Assembly (NCBI GenBank): GCA_034670405.1
Contig: JAXDDX010000063.1
Coordinates: forward strand, 62,001-126,000
DNA length: 64,000 nt
Direction: 5' to 3'
Source: Hoplostethus atlanticus
Taxonomy: Eukaryota > Chordata > Actinopteri > Trachichthyiformes > Trachichthyidae
Position 1 is the stretch's first letter. Each line of letters opens with the position of its first letter. The notes under the pieces were generated by a model that worked only from the letters and a program-made list of their open reading frames with translations, was not told where the DNA came from and made no database searches. Below are positions 22,134-33,689 of the stretch, in pieces. A program made the translations under genes and the position numbers.

Positions 22134-22540
22134 ACTACTATATAGTTACTCACTTTCACTCTGACCGACAGTATGCAAGTAGGAACTAAATGAACCCTAC
22201 TACCAACCTCCCCTAACTGGGGGACACTGAACAGTCAATTATAAACTGAAAAAATATTTTTAGGAATCAAAATATAGTTTCCACATCTTCCACAACTACA
22301 CTAGTAGGAACTGAATGAACCCCACCACCACCCATTATTTAGGGACACTGTTATAAACTGAAGAAATGTCTAAGCTAACATCAACTATTAAAACTACAAT
22401 TCAACCCAAAATGAAAATTCTCTCATTATCTTCTCATTATCTACTCACCCCCATATCAGTTAATACAACCACCAAACAACTAGCAAGTTAGCTCCCACAG
22501 TTTTATCTCAGCCTTTTCCCAAACAATTAAAGGAAATGGA
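22134..22540. other. Repeat-derived spacer
   Basis: GGAACTGAATGAACCC and a nearby sister copy form a degenerate tandem repeat (about 22172-22230 and 22308-22350). From 22390 the sequence matches the repeat at 15710-15820 and leads into the LINE below, perhaps as its 5' UTR. Confidence 0.4.
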
Positions 22541-22592
22541 AAACTGAACAGAGGATACTATCGACTGGAACAAACATAGTGCCAAGCCCAAA

Positions 22593-23614
22593 ATGAATGT
22601 TAAAGCTGCACTACAACGTGGAACACAGGCCCACTCAACACCGAACACCACCAAAAAGCCTACAAACAGAACGGCAGATGTACGCGAGCCAGAACCGACG
22701 AACCGCCTGCGAAAGAAAGAAAGGAAACCAAGCATAAACGAGTTTAAAGCTGCGCTACGACTACCAACAGAACACGGAGCAGCACATCCAACATCGAACA
22801 GTACAAGAGGCTCTACGGGCAGTGCGCCGACTGGTAAGTCTGCATAACAGAGATCGCCATCTCTACTGCTGCAGAATAAATACACACCACAACAAACCAC
22901 TTGCAAAAGGCAGACCGTGAAACACATTGACTCAAGGCCTGGGAATCACACAGGCAATCAAGCCAAAAATGGGCCCCCATTCCAGCAGGTGGACGACATG
23001 AAATTGCTAATTGTGGGAGACTCGGCTGTCAAACACAGCCGATACTTAAGCAGTAAGAAGACAGCTTCCCGGGTGCGAAGGTAAATTATATCACTCAGAA
23101 AATACCTGAAATACTGTCTGATAAACCAAAAGCTAATTGAGTCATCATACATGCAGGTTACAATGATATTCACAGTGAGCAATCGGAGGTGCTAAAACGG
23201 GATTTTATTGAACTTCTGGACACATTGGGCAAATCAGACAAATCAGCAAATCTTTCGCCAACAGTTGGCAGGGGAGTTAACACTTTTAGCTGGCTACTTG
23301 AGCTAAATACATGGCTTTCCACAACATGCAAAACAAAAGGACAGAATTTTATTGACAACTTCAATCTATTCTGGGACCGTAAAGACCTTTTTAAAGCAGA
23401 TGGCATTCTCCCAAACAGGCCCGGAGTGAAACTATTGATTGACAATTTTCACTTTGCCTCTCACCACCAATCTGCCCAGTGCATTGCATCCCATCCTGGA
23501 ATGGAAGACCTTGAAGACCTGGAGCAGGACATTGACAGCTGCTTCATGGACATGCAAGTTAGTATCACAGAGTGTTCAACCAAAAATGTTATCAAGTCCA
23601 GCATAGATTACTGA
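22593..23614 (+). pseudogene. LINE ORF1 with esterase-like (SGNH) domain
   Basis: A basic N-terminal region (NRLRKKERKPSINEFKAALR) is followed by a break and then MKLLIVGDSAVKHSR, the GDS block of an SGNH hydrolase. The last open part (23189-23614) has DFIELLDTLGKSDK, TFSWLLELNTWLS and NLFWDRKDLFKADGILPNRP, where the family usually has DGIHPN. Esterase-bearing ORF1 proteins are known in the CR1/L2 group. In the copy seen here the catalytic histidine position reads L and several frame breaks are present, so it is dead. Confidence 0.7.
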
Positions 23615-24099
23615 GATCCCCATGACCCCAGTTGTAATCTTAGTACTCACAACAGCTCTCTCAATCAGCTGGAGTCAAGAGATGCTGGCCTGCTATCTCA
23701 ACAAGAATGACGTTTTCCCCTGTTTTGACTAGTTATAGAAGGGATATGGTACATTCCACCCACACTGCAAACTTATCCAATTTGATAACAATTTCCTGTC
23801 AACAAAAAACGCTTTTGGCCCCTTAGAACACGCCTGTTCTAAATATGAGATCTCTAGCAAACAAATAATTTTTAATCAATTATTGTTACTCATACACTTG
23901 ATTTTATGTTTTTAACTGAAACTAACTGAAGCTAAACAGTAGCAACAGTGCTGCCATTCTTCTTGAGTCAGCTCCTCCAGATTTTAATTTTATGGATGTT
24001 TGTTGAACTGAAAAGAGGGGTGGAGGGGTTGCTGTTCTATTAAATAATGCATTTCACAGCAAGCAGGCATCATTTGGAGTCTTTTGAATATCTTTCTGC

Positions 24100-24375
24100 T
24101 GTATTGAGAGTTTCTCGCCGAGTTCTATTGTTAACCATTTACAGGCCACCAAAATTGTCCCACTTTCTTTGACGATTTCAGTGAACTTTTGTCCAATGTT
24201 TCCACTGACTTTGACTGTCTAGTTACAACTGGTGACTTTAATATTCATATTGATAACTACAACGACAATGATACTAGAGAACTGTTTACAATTTTGGACA
24301 CTTTTGAACTGTCTCAACATATGAAGGAGCCCACCCATATTCGGGGGCACACCTTGGACTTGATCATCACTAAGG
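24100..24375 (+). pseudogene. LINE endonuclease fragment
   Basis: LVTTGDFNIHIDN is the GDFN block of the apurinic-type endonuclease of LINEs. THIRGHTLDLIITKG is the segment before its SDH block. The sequence is cut by the solo LTR that begins at 24381 and resumes after it with SNVDVTALSNHF. Confidence 0.75.
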
Positions 24376-24380
24376 GCCTA

Positions 24381-25178
24381 TGTCAGGGACCCAGCAGTAA
24401 AGGCAGGGACACAAGGATTACTTTTAGATTAGGAAGGCTTTATTTAGAAAATTTTAATATTTTAGAAAAAGCAAAGTAACAAAGTAAAGTGCAAACATTT
24501 AAACTACATAAGCAAAGAAAAAGGACATCAAAAGAAATACTAAAGTTGAGTCCTTTAACTAAATTGAGGTCAACAACTGAATAACAAAAGAAGACTGCTC
24601 TGAACAAACCTGACCTAACAAATAACCCACAAAGGCGGGGTATATATACTCGTGGGCTAGCTCACACAGACACCAACGGGGGGAAACATAATTTCAGACA
24701 AAGAAAAAGGTCCCAAAAATAAACTCAACAACTAATGGCAAAATACAAATAAAATAAACAATAACTGTAAATACTAATACAACGAAACTCAAAAGGGAAT
24801 ATCCATATGCTGCCATTTTTACATAAAGTCTTTGTTTAGAGTTCCCCGCCCAGCCCAGGAAGTTGGTCCCTTCTACTTCCTGCGTTCAGCTTAAAGGAGT
24901 GGCTCAAACTTCAACTCCTCTTTTGGGCGGCTGGCTCAGCAGCATGTGGAGAAACAAAGAGAAAACCCAGGTAATATATATTAATAAATTCCAAAACCAA
25001 ATAAACCTATGACCACTAAATGTTAACCAAAATGCATGCACTCAAATTGGAAACAGTGTCATAATTTAAACCAAAACACAAATAAACATGCTTAACCAAA
25101 TTGTGTTTATTTGTTATGCCCTGAAATTAAAGTCACCCACACTGCAGTATGGTGTCGGCCATCGGTAGGGCCGTCACA
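24381..25178 (-). mobile_element. Solo LTR inside the CR1/L2 LINE, copy D
   Basis: Starts TGTCAGGGACC and ends GGCCGTCACA, with a perfect 5-bp duplication GCCTA (24376-24380 and 25179-25183) splitting the LINE's endonuclease. 798 bp. Read on the minus strand its ends (TGTGACGG...GGTCCCTGACA) resemble those of copies A-C, so a related family is likely. Fossil. Confidence 0.8.
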
Positions 25179-25183
25179 GCCTA

Positions 25184-26845
25184 ATTATTTCCAATGTTGA
25201 TGTGACTGCCTTATCTAACCATTTTTGTATTTTCTTTGATATGACTGTTATTCCTGACATCCATATAACATCAAATACTGTTAAGAAGCGGTGTATAAAT
25301 GAACACAAAGGTATTGTTTACAGAGGCCATCTCCGTTACCAATCTGTACTTCAAGTTCTGTTAATGAAATTGTAGATAACTTTAACACTAAAATTTTGAA
25401 TGTTATTGATGCCATTGCTCCTGCTAAGGTCAAAACAAAGTGCGCCATGGACAAATGTTCCCTCTGTGAGAGCCCTTAAAAGAGAGTGCAGAAAGGCTGA
25501 GCGTAAGTGGCGAAAAACAAAACTTCATGTTCATCATGACATCTACAAAGAGAAACTTCAGGCGTACAACACAGAACTCAGAAATGCCAGACAATCCTTT
25601 TTCTCCAATATCATTAATAACAACATCAATAATGCAAAATGCTTATTTGCAACCGTTAACAGGCTGACAAACCCACCGACACAAATTCCCCCTGAACTCC
25701 TCTTCACCCAGAAATGCAATGAATTTGCATTCTTTTTCACTGACAAAATTGAAACAATCAGAAAAGCCTTTAATACTTCCATAACTCACAAAAATACTAG
25801 GCCATCACCTATGAATATACTAAGAATGACACAGTTTAATGTTCTTGACTACAAATCTCTTAATGCTCTGCCTATGAGCTTTCTTAAAAATGTTTTGACT
25901 GCCTGGCGACAGACATATTGCAAATAGTTAACAGCTCTCTCATCAGGAGAGAGCTGTTAACTATTACTATGTTTAGTTGTCTTCCAACAACTAAACAGTT
26001 TTTAGGCTCAACTGGTTTCTATGACAACTTCCAATCAGGATTTCAGCCCCTTCACAGCACTGAAACTACTCTTATTAAAGCTCTTAATGACATTCGCCTA
26101 AACACTGACTCTGGGAAAATTTCAATCCTGGTGCTATTGGATCTCAGTGCTGCATTTGATACTGTCGACCATACACTGCTAGATAGATTGGAAAACTGGG
26201 TGGAACTATCCGGCACAGTCCTAAACTGGTTCAAGTCATATCAACATGACAGGAACTATATTTTGTTTCCCTTGGCAATTTTGTATCTGAGCTAACTGAC
26301 GTGACCTGTGGAGTTCCCCAAGATTCAATTCTAGGACCGTGCCTTTTCAACCTCTACATGCTCCCGTTAGACCAAATTATGCGAGATAACAATATTGCAT
26401 ACCATTGTTATGCGGACGACACCCAAATATATATAGCTCTATTCCCAAATGACTATCATCCTATAGACCTGCTGTGCCAGTGCATTAAGTAAATAAATGA
26501 CTGGATGTGCCAAAGTTTCCTTCAGCTAAATAATGACAAAATCAAGATAATTGTCTTTGTAGCCAAAGAAGAAAGGCTGAAATTGGTACATACATTAAGT
26601 CCTTGTCTCTGAAAACTAAAGACAAAGCTGGAAACCTTGGTGTTATTATGGATTCAAACCTCAACTTCAGCCACAAATTCTGACTTAACAGCCACATTAA
26701 GTCAGTAACAAAATCAGCCTACTACCACCTTAAAAACATAGCAAGGCTCAGAGATTTCATGTCACAACAAGACCTAGAACAACTTATTTACGCCTTTATT
26801 ACCAGTAGGCTAGACTACTGTAATGGTCTTCTCTCAGGTCTCACT
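25184..26845 (+). pseudogene. LINE reverse transcriptase, decayed
   Basis: Recognisable blocks: TVNRLTNPPTQIPPELL (start of the domain), YDNFQSGFQPLHSTETTLIK, LVLLDLSAAFDTVDHTLLDR (first catalytic region), VTCGVPQDSILGPCLFNLYM and YADDTQIYIAL (catalytic YADD). The thumb segment ITSRLDYCNGLLSGL is cut by the Harbinger MITE at 26848 and resumes at 27616 as LRQLQLVQNAAARLL. Several stops and frame changes occur, and a palindromic scar lies at 25924-25997. Confidence 0.8.
25924..25997. repeat. Two adjacent perfect hairpins in the LINE
   Basis: First: 18-bp arms (25924-25941 and 25947-25964, starting ATAGTTAACAGC) with a 5-base loop. Second: 11-bp arms TGTTTAGTTGT and ACAACTAAACA with a 6-base loop (25970-25997). 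Both sit where an intact LINE of this type would continue without inversion. Confidence 0.9.
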
Positions 26846-26847
26846 AA

Positions 26848-27612
26848 TGCCGGGATCAGACTACACGATATTTTTGTCTGTTACGATGGTTACTGTGTCC
26901 GATTAGGCGATTATAGAGTGATAAATTCGTGCCGTGACTTGGCCAAGAGACATGTCAGACTACATGTTGATCACAGACCAATAATCGCTTGCCGACGTGC
27001 GTGATGGCATCAGAAAGCAGGTGCTAGGCAACAAGAATGTAAACAAACAATGGCGTCCGAAGCGGTATGTATGATACTGGCTGTCTTGTGTTCCGAAAAG
27101 CCTAAAAAAAAGAAAACGACTGTGGACCCGTTCTTGGGTCACATGAAGAGAACAGTATGGGTTGTCAATTCAAAGAGAACTTGAGGTAAAAATAACGATG
27201 TTTTAGCCTGTAGTGAAACCTAAATGTAGCTAGCTGGCTAGCCTCTACAGGGGTGTTGTTGCAGAGCTCGACAAACCTTTCCTCTGTTTCATAGTTCCAC
27301 CTAGCGGCACCAACAACTTCAATCCTCTTTTGCTTCGCCATGTTTGTTTATAGCGCTCCATGCTCCTATTGGTCAATGTCACGGACGAGACGGAACACGT
27401 TGTGGACGGCAAAAGAAAATTCTAACATGCTAGTCTTTTGTTGGGACGTTGTATGGCGTCCCAGATGCGGCGTCGGTTGTCGTCCACTATGTCACACTAC
27501 ACAAGATAAAACAATCGATTGACGCACCCTGTCGTTCCCGACTCGACCCAACGCCCTACGTCTGCCGAATCGGGCTATAATCGGCCTGATATCGTGTAGT
27601 CTGATCCCGGCA
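26848..27612. mobile_element. PIF/Harbinger MITE
   Basis: Ends TGCCGGGATCAGACTACACG and its inverted copy bound 765 bp. The 3-bp duplication TAA (26845-26847 and 27613-27615) is typical for this superfamily. It splits the LINE reverse transcriptase in a coding segment. No transposase inside. Confidence 0.9.
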
Positions 27613-27834
27613 TAAGAAGGCACTTAGGCAGCTACAGCTCGTTCAGAATGCTGCTGCTAGACTACTAACAAAGATGAAAAATTTGACCACATAACGCCAG
27701 TTCTCATTGGCTTCCAGTGTGTCAGAGAATTGACTTTAAAATATTGTTTCTAGTCTACAAGTCTCTAAATGGCCTAGGACCAAAATACATCACCGACATG
27801 CTATCTCAACATGAACCCGCTAGACCCCTTAGGT

Positions 27835-27943
27835 CAGTGGTGTCCAATCACTGATTAGCACACCTTCAGCCAGAGAGGAGTGACTAATCAGTGAAATCAC
27901 CTGCTGTGATTTCACATGATTGGCACATGATTGGACACCACTG
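27835..27943. mobile_element. Small hAT MITE (109 bp)
   Basis: Inverted ends CAGTGGTGTCCAATCA and TGATTGGACACCACTG with an 8-bp near-perfect duplication (CCTTAGGT and ACTTAGGT). Inserted in the LINE tail. Confidence 0.85.
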
Positions 27944-28215
27944 ACTTAGGTCATCTGGGACAGGTCTGTTAACTGTTCCTAGAGTTTAAACCAAACAGGG
28001 TGAAGCAGCGTTCAGCTACTATGCAATAAAAACTTGGAACAAACAGAAGAAGAACTGAGACTTGCTCCTAAAATAACTACTTTTAAATCTAGATTAAAGT
28101 TTTACCACATCACGCCAATTCTCAGATCCTTGCATTGGCTTCCAGAGTGTCAGAGAATTGACTTTAAAATATTAGAGAGCTGGAGCAAGTGAATACAGGG
28201 TCATGTGTGGTGTTA

Positions 28216-29772
28216 AGCTGGGCTCACACCGGTTGGAAGTTTTAAAATCCTAACCATTGAAATCGGGTTGCATCACGCACATAAGGAGAATCTTCACAGA
28301 TGTTCTTCTCTCTAATCTCAAACATGCACAGACTACAAGATCTGAAAATAATGGTGCATCACACACTATAGGATATTACTAAGATTATCGTGCCAGAGGG
28401 AGCATGAATGCACCGCCTCACGTGATCTCATGGGGAAGTAGATGTAAACAAAATGTAGACTGACATGGTGAAACTGGTCCAACTTGCTTCACTAATGCTT
28501 TGCAGTGAGAAAGAATCACTGTATCCCCTCAAATGCCCCTATATTGCAACACGTACGGTAAAAAACGTTTCAATCATTCCCGCCCACTGTAAGACATTAG
28601 GTAAAATAAAGCATAGACATAAAGCAGGCAAACATAAAACGGGAAGAATGTTTACATTTTAATCCAATCAAAGAGGACAAAATCAAATGCATACAGTGTA
28701 CATTGCAACCAATAAAATAGTTTCAATGCTGTGATGTGTGTTACCTTGTTTACAGTAAGTCTGTTTGAGCCATTAAACTAGCTGAACTTAACTATCAATA
28801 TTACAAATATGCTTCTGCAAACATGTCAAAAGAACCAGTGTATCAGAAAGGAAAATACAGTCAAACAAAACTGAACTTCAACATTAATAATGTTACATCC
28901 CTGACGTCCACAACTCCGTTGGAGCCTGGCCCTCCAACCCTAGAACCAGCGTAGCGGCAGCCAGAAGAACTCCAAAGCACCAGCTCTGTGCCCGCTGAGA
29001 CTGTCAAACCGCCGGCATTGAACCAAAACAGGCTAGTGCTGGCTCCGACTGCGTGGAGGGTTGTTGTCGGGACATAGAGACGGGTAAAGCTGCACAGCTA
29101 ATTCTAGACAAAAAGGAGACCGCTGGATCGTTTGGCCAAAGAGAAAGGTACTTTAATGCAGATTGGTACAAAAATAGAGAGTGGTTAACTGTCAAACAGT
29201 TTGTAACTTTCTCCAAATGTGGAGATGACGGCGTCCGCCAGCCTGTGGTACAAGCAAGCTTTAGTTACTTTGCAGAAGTTTAGTGCGAGTCTCCGGTCTA
29301 TCTACATACACACAGTCACACACACTCTTTTTGGCCCCCGCACTTCTGAAATGAATCCGGCGCCCGTGCTTATATAGGCAGTCGTGTTCTTGCCACATAT
29401 TGACAAGCCTTTCCTCTAGCTCAGCTGTCCAACGCACCCTTACAACAGCTTGTTGTTGTTGTTTCTTCATTCACTTCCGTGTCCTTGTAGATTGTCTCTC
29501 TCATTGGCTATTGGGGTCCTGCTCGGAAAGCAGTGACGTAATCATCATCATTAAATCCTAAATATCAAACATGTTTGATATTATCGGGGCGGCCCTGATG
29601 CGTCCGCGAGCAGATCTGTAGGTTTAAGATTGGATCTGTAAACCCCTCACATTACCAGATAATCGGTGCCGAACATCGGTGCCGACCAAGGTCCCATCCA
29701 GATTTCTCCGCCGATTGTCGGGAGGGGCGAATCAGGGATAAATCGACCCAATTGTCCTTAGTGAACGCAGCC
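28216..29772. mobile_element. Non-autonomous Harbinger-like element, copy 1
   Basis: Left end AGCTGGGCTCACACC follows TTA. The right end is either the CC at 29757 before a second TTA or the sequence GTGAACGCAGCC at 29761-29772. Most of the 1.5 kb matches the element at 42360-43804 in opposite orientation. It carries a fragment of a MADF/Myb-like frame but no transposase. Confidence 0.75.
29261..29470 (-). pseudogene. MADF/Myb-like exon fragment of Harbinger copy 1
   Basis: The minus strand encodes VRWTAELEERLVNMWQEHDC, then LYKHGRR. The W-E-ERLV-MW-EH-LY pattern is that of the MADF/SANT-type DNA-binding proteins that PIF/Harbinger elements carry as a second gene. The same peptide occurs in the copy at 42572. 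Further downstream in each copy is a proline-rich continuation (EPGPP...QPEEPQSSSSVPAETV in copy 2). It is a first exon only. Confidence 0.6.
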
Positions 29773-29792
29773 TCAGGCTCTTCCTTTTGAAG

Positions 29793-32700
29793 ATCAAGAT
29801 GGCGCGGCCGTGTCTAGACGCCGTCGTGGTAGCTCCGCGGAGATTGTGCGTTTTTTTAGTTTTTGTGTTTGTTTTTAATATCTTTTTTTGCTCAAACACA
29901 TCGGCACTAACATCCTACGAACGCAGCACACTTTTGGACATAAACTTTTGCGCAAAACAAAGGTTTTTGTCCACTTTTCCCATCGACCCAGCGTGGCCGG
30001 CAGAGATAGTACGAGCGAGCCACAACAACAACAGTGGAGACTCACCTACGGGGAGACGAAGGAGGAAACATCGGGGAAAACGGAGCGGAATTCGGAACAG
30101 ACTGAGAGTTCAAGCCCACCGTCCACCTCTGCCCAGCATCCTTCTTGCTAACGTCCAGTCTCTGGATAATAAGTTGGATGATGTTAGGGCGAGGATTAGA
30201 TTCCAACGGGACATGAGGGATTGTAACGTCTTTTGTCTGACGGAAACATGGCTGACCCCGCTGGTGCCGGATCGAGTCATATGCCCAACCGAGTCCTTCT
30301 CTGTTTTCCGTGCGGATAGAACGGAAGAGTCTGGCAAATCTAAGGGTGGAGGGGTTTGCTTCATGACCAACAACAAGTGATGCAACCCCAAGGACATTAA
30401 GACTCTTTCTCGTTCCTGCTCGTCGAACCTGGAACATCTGACTATCTCATGCCGTCCATTCTACCTTCCCCGGGAGTTCAGCTCGGTCATCACCACAGCC
30501 GTCTACATACCACCACAAGCGGACACCGACGTAGCACTATCGGACCTACATGATGTGTTATGTCGGCATCAGAACAAGCATCCCGACGCGGCTATGGTGG
30601 TGGCTGGGGACTTTAATAGGGCGAACCTAAAAAAAGTCATGCCGAACTTTCATCAGCACATTACGTGTGCTACCAGAGGGGAAAGAACGTTGAACCACTG
30701 CTATACGCCGTTCAAGAGAGGCTACAAGGCTGTCTCTCTCCCTCCGTTCGGCAAATCAGACCATGCCGCCATTTTCCTGCTACCGGAGTATAAACAAAGG
30801 ATAGCACGGGAAGCGGTAGTGACGAGGGACGTAAAGCGGTGGTCTGACCAATCAGAGGCTGAGCTACAGGACGCTCTGCGTGACGTCGACTGGGACATGT
30901 TCCAATCCAGTTCCAGGGACGTCAGCGAGTTTACGGAAGTAGTAACGAGCTTCATAGCAATGCTAGTGGACACCATCGTCCCTACGGTGAAAGTTAGGTC
31001 CTTTCCTAACCAAAAACCGTGGGTTGATAAATCCATCCGCGAAGCTTTGAACGCCCGTACTGCTGCCTATAACTCCGGTCTTGTATCCGGCAACATGGAC
31101 GAGCACAAGGCAGCGTCCTATGGACTGAGAAGGGCGGTGAAGGAGGCCAAGAGGAGGTATAGGGACAGAGTGGAGTCGCAGATGGAGCAGCGCGACACCA
31201 GACGCCTATGGCAGGGGCTACGGACTATAACGGACTACCAGGGCAGACCCCCCGCAATTGTGAGTGCCGACGCATCCCTAGCGGAGGACCTGAATTCATT
31301 CTATGCGCGGTTTGAGGCTAGCAACAACAGCGCTAGCTCGCCGGCTAACAACATCACCGTTAGCGCAACCGGAGTGAGTTCTACCGCTGGGGATGAACAC
31401 ACACTCTCTGTGACCGAGCACAGTGTGAGGAGGGCTCTGACGAGGGTGAACACCAGGAAAGCTGCTGGTCCAGATGGCATATCTGGACGAGTACTGAAGA
31501 CCTGTGCTAATCAGCTAGCTCCAGTGTTCACCACTATATTCAACATCTCCCTGGCTGAGTCTGTGGTCCCCGCCTGCTTCAAGAGATCCACTATTGTCCC
31601 TGTGCCCAAGAATGCTTCTCCAGCATGCTTGAATGACTACCGACCGGTGGCCCTCACCTCGGTGGTCATGAAATGCTTCGAGAGGCTGATTAAGGACTAC
31701 ATCTGCGCCTTCCTCCCTTGCTCCATGGACCCGCTGCAGTTTGCTTATCGTCCCAACAGATCCACGGATGATGCTGTCTCCCAGGTACTGCACACCACAC
31801 TCTCTCATCTGGACAGCCGGAAGGGGGGCTATGTGAGACTGCTGTTCATTGACTATAGTTCAGCTTTCAATACCATAGTCCCCACCAGACTGGCTGGCAA
31901 GTTGATTGAGCTGGGACTGAACACCCCCCTGTGTGCCTGGATCCTGGACTTCCTGACCGCCAGGCCCCAGGTGGTCAGGGTGGGTAGACACACCTCCAAC
32001 CCCCTCACCCTGAACACAGGATCCCCCCAGGGTTGCGTCCTCAGCCCCCTACTGTACTCCCTGTACACACATGACTGTGTGGCCAGGTTCAGCTCCAACT
32101 CCATCATTAAGTTTGCGGATGACACAGTGGTGGTGGGCCTGATCTCCAACAACGACGAGAAGGCCTACCTGGAGGAAGTTGCTGATCTGTCACTCTGGTG
32201 CCAGGACAACAGCCTCCTCCTGAATGTCACCAAAACTAAGGAGCTGATTGTGGACTTTAGGAGGACACAACAACAGAGGACGTACTCACCACTGGGGATT
32301 AATGGGAATACTGTGGAGAGGGTGAGCAGGTATAAATACCTGGGAGTCAACATCACCGAAGATCTGACATGGTCCACACACACTGACACTCTGGTGAGAA
32401 AGGCGAGGCAGCGCCTTTACCACCTCAGGCAGCTGAGGAAATTCAAAGTCTCCCGGAGGATCCTTCAGTCCTTCTACTCTGGAGCTGTAGAGAGCATCCT
32501 GACAGGAAGCATCACTGCCTGGTTTGGCAACAGCTCCGCTCAGGACAGGAAGGCTCTGCAGAGAGTAGTGCGTTCGGCTGAGCGCACTATTGGAACTACA
32601 CTCCCCACCCTGCAGGACTTGTACACCAGGAGGTGCAGAACCAGAGCCTGCAGGATCATGAAGGATCCTCACCACCCCAACAACGGACTGTTTCAGCTGC

Positions 32701-33120
32701 TGCGGTCAGGCAAGCGCCTCCGTAGTCACGCTGCCAAAACAGAGAGACTGAGACGGAGTTTCTTTCCTCAGGCCATCAGGACTGTGAACTCCGACCTCAC
32801 CAGGGCCCCCCACCAAGACACACACACTGCCCCTCTTATGCACACACACACACACACACTTAGGTAAAGACTACACATAATTTATAATTTATATTATACA
32901 TACAATTTTCCCTTTTTTTACTATATTTTTTTATAAAGTGCTCTTATTGTAAATATTGTGTTGTTTTTTTATATAGAGCTCTTAAAAACTGTCTATTGTA
33001 AATAGTGTGAACCTGTTATTTTGCACATTTCTGCTGAGCATTGCCACTTTGCATTTCACTACACACCTCGTGTGTGTATGTGACAATTAAACTTCTTGAA
33101 TCTTGAATCTTGAATCTTGA
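29793..33120 (+). mobile_element. L2-type LINE, nearly full length
   Basis: Starts AAGATGGCGCGGCCG, a typical 5' start of these elements, and ends with a (TTGAATC)n tail at 33096-33120. It holds 5' UTR, endonuclease, reverse transcriptase and 3' UTR (TGACAATTAAACTTC). It is the longer sister of the copy at 7062-9317. No clear target duplication. Confidence 0.9.
29799..32867 (+). CDS. LINE ORF2: endonuclease and reverse transcriptase, one in-frame stop
   Basis: The frame opens at ATG 29799 and reaches 32867, about 1,022 codons, broken only by a TGA at 30378-30380 where a tryptophan is likely (MTNNK then CNPKDIK). Endonuclease motifs: [15 protein letters not shown] (N), FCLTETWL (E), [11 protein letters not shown] (GDFN), GKSDHAAIF (SDH). 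Reverse transcriptase motifs: [46 protein letters not shown]. The N terminus has a hydrophobic stretch ([15 protein letters not shown]) of unknown meaning. Such proteins nick DNA and copy their own RNA into it. The frame is otherwise undamaged, so this copy is young. No separate ORF1 is seen upstream. Confidence 0.9.
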
Positions 33121-33148
33121 CTCCTCCCTCAACCAATTCCCTAATCAG

Positions 33149-33684
33149 TGTCACGGCTCCAGCCCCGACCCCGGGTTTTCCCTGTGTTCCTACCTCCCTT
33201 GTGTCTCCACCTCCCCTGTCTGTCTCTCGTTGTCTGTCTGTGTGTGTGTGGCGTGGGTGTGGCTCCCTCTCCTGGCCCTGCCTTTCCTCCACACCTGCCA
33301 CCTATCATCTCATCAGCCCAGCAGTACTTATACCCCGGCTCTTCAACCACTCTTCGCCAGGTTGTTCTGCCAACCACTGTGGTAGTCGCTCTCTTCGGCC
33401 ACTCTAGAGCTACAACCAGAGTTTATGTCTTTGTGTGCCTCCGGGCTGTGTTTCTTGTCTCCCAAGATCCCCTGTATGCCTGATTCCTCGTGTCTCCTTG
33501 CCGTAATCCACCAGCCTGCCTGCTTCCCTCGCTCCTGCCTCACCTGCTTGCCCCAGCTCCATCCAGCCCAGCCTCTGCACGTCCCACCTTCCCTTCACAA
33601 GCTTCACCATTAAAAACCACTTATCTTCTATTCCGTCGTCCTGGTCTGCATTACTGGGTCCTACACAAACTGCTATCCCTGACA
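33149..33684 (+). mobile_element. Solo LTR, TGTCACG...CA family, copy C
   Basis: Starts TGTCACGGCTCC and ends TATCCCTGACA with a perfect 5-bp duplication ATCAG (33144-33148 and 33685-33689). 536 bp. Internal GGCGTGGGTGTGGCTCC resembles the same part of copies A and B. Fossil, inserted 28 bp downstream of the LINE tail. Confidence 0.85.
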
Positions 33685-33689
33685 ATCAG

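Larger units (their letters stand above)
22541..28180 (+). mobile_element. CR1/L2 LINE, old and interrupted
   Basis: Pieces of one LINE run in order on the plus strand: ORF1, endonuclease, reverse transcriptase and a C-terminal LPVCQRIDFKI-type tail. Reading frames are broken many times. Insertions inside it are the solo LTR at 24381-25178, the Harbinger MITE at 26848-27612 and the hAT MITE at 27835-27943. The tail segment (SLASSVSEN-type reading, HWLP...CQRIDFK) appears twice, at 27680-27750 and 28100-28170, suggesting an internal duplication. Confidence 0.8.

Noticed and set aside
24381-25178. 798-bp block as a DNA transposon
   Set aside because: TG...CA ends with an exact 5-bp duplication fit a solo LTR; there are no long inverted ends.
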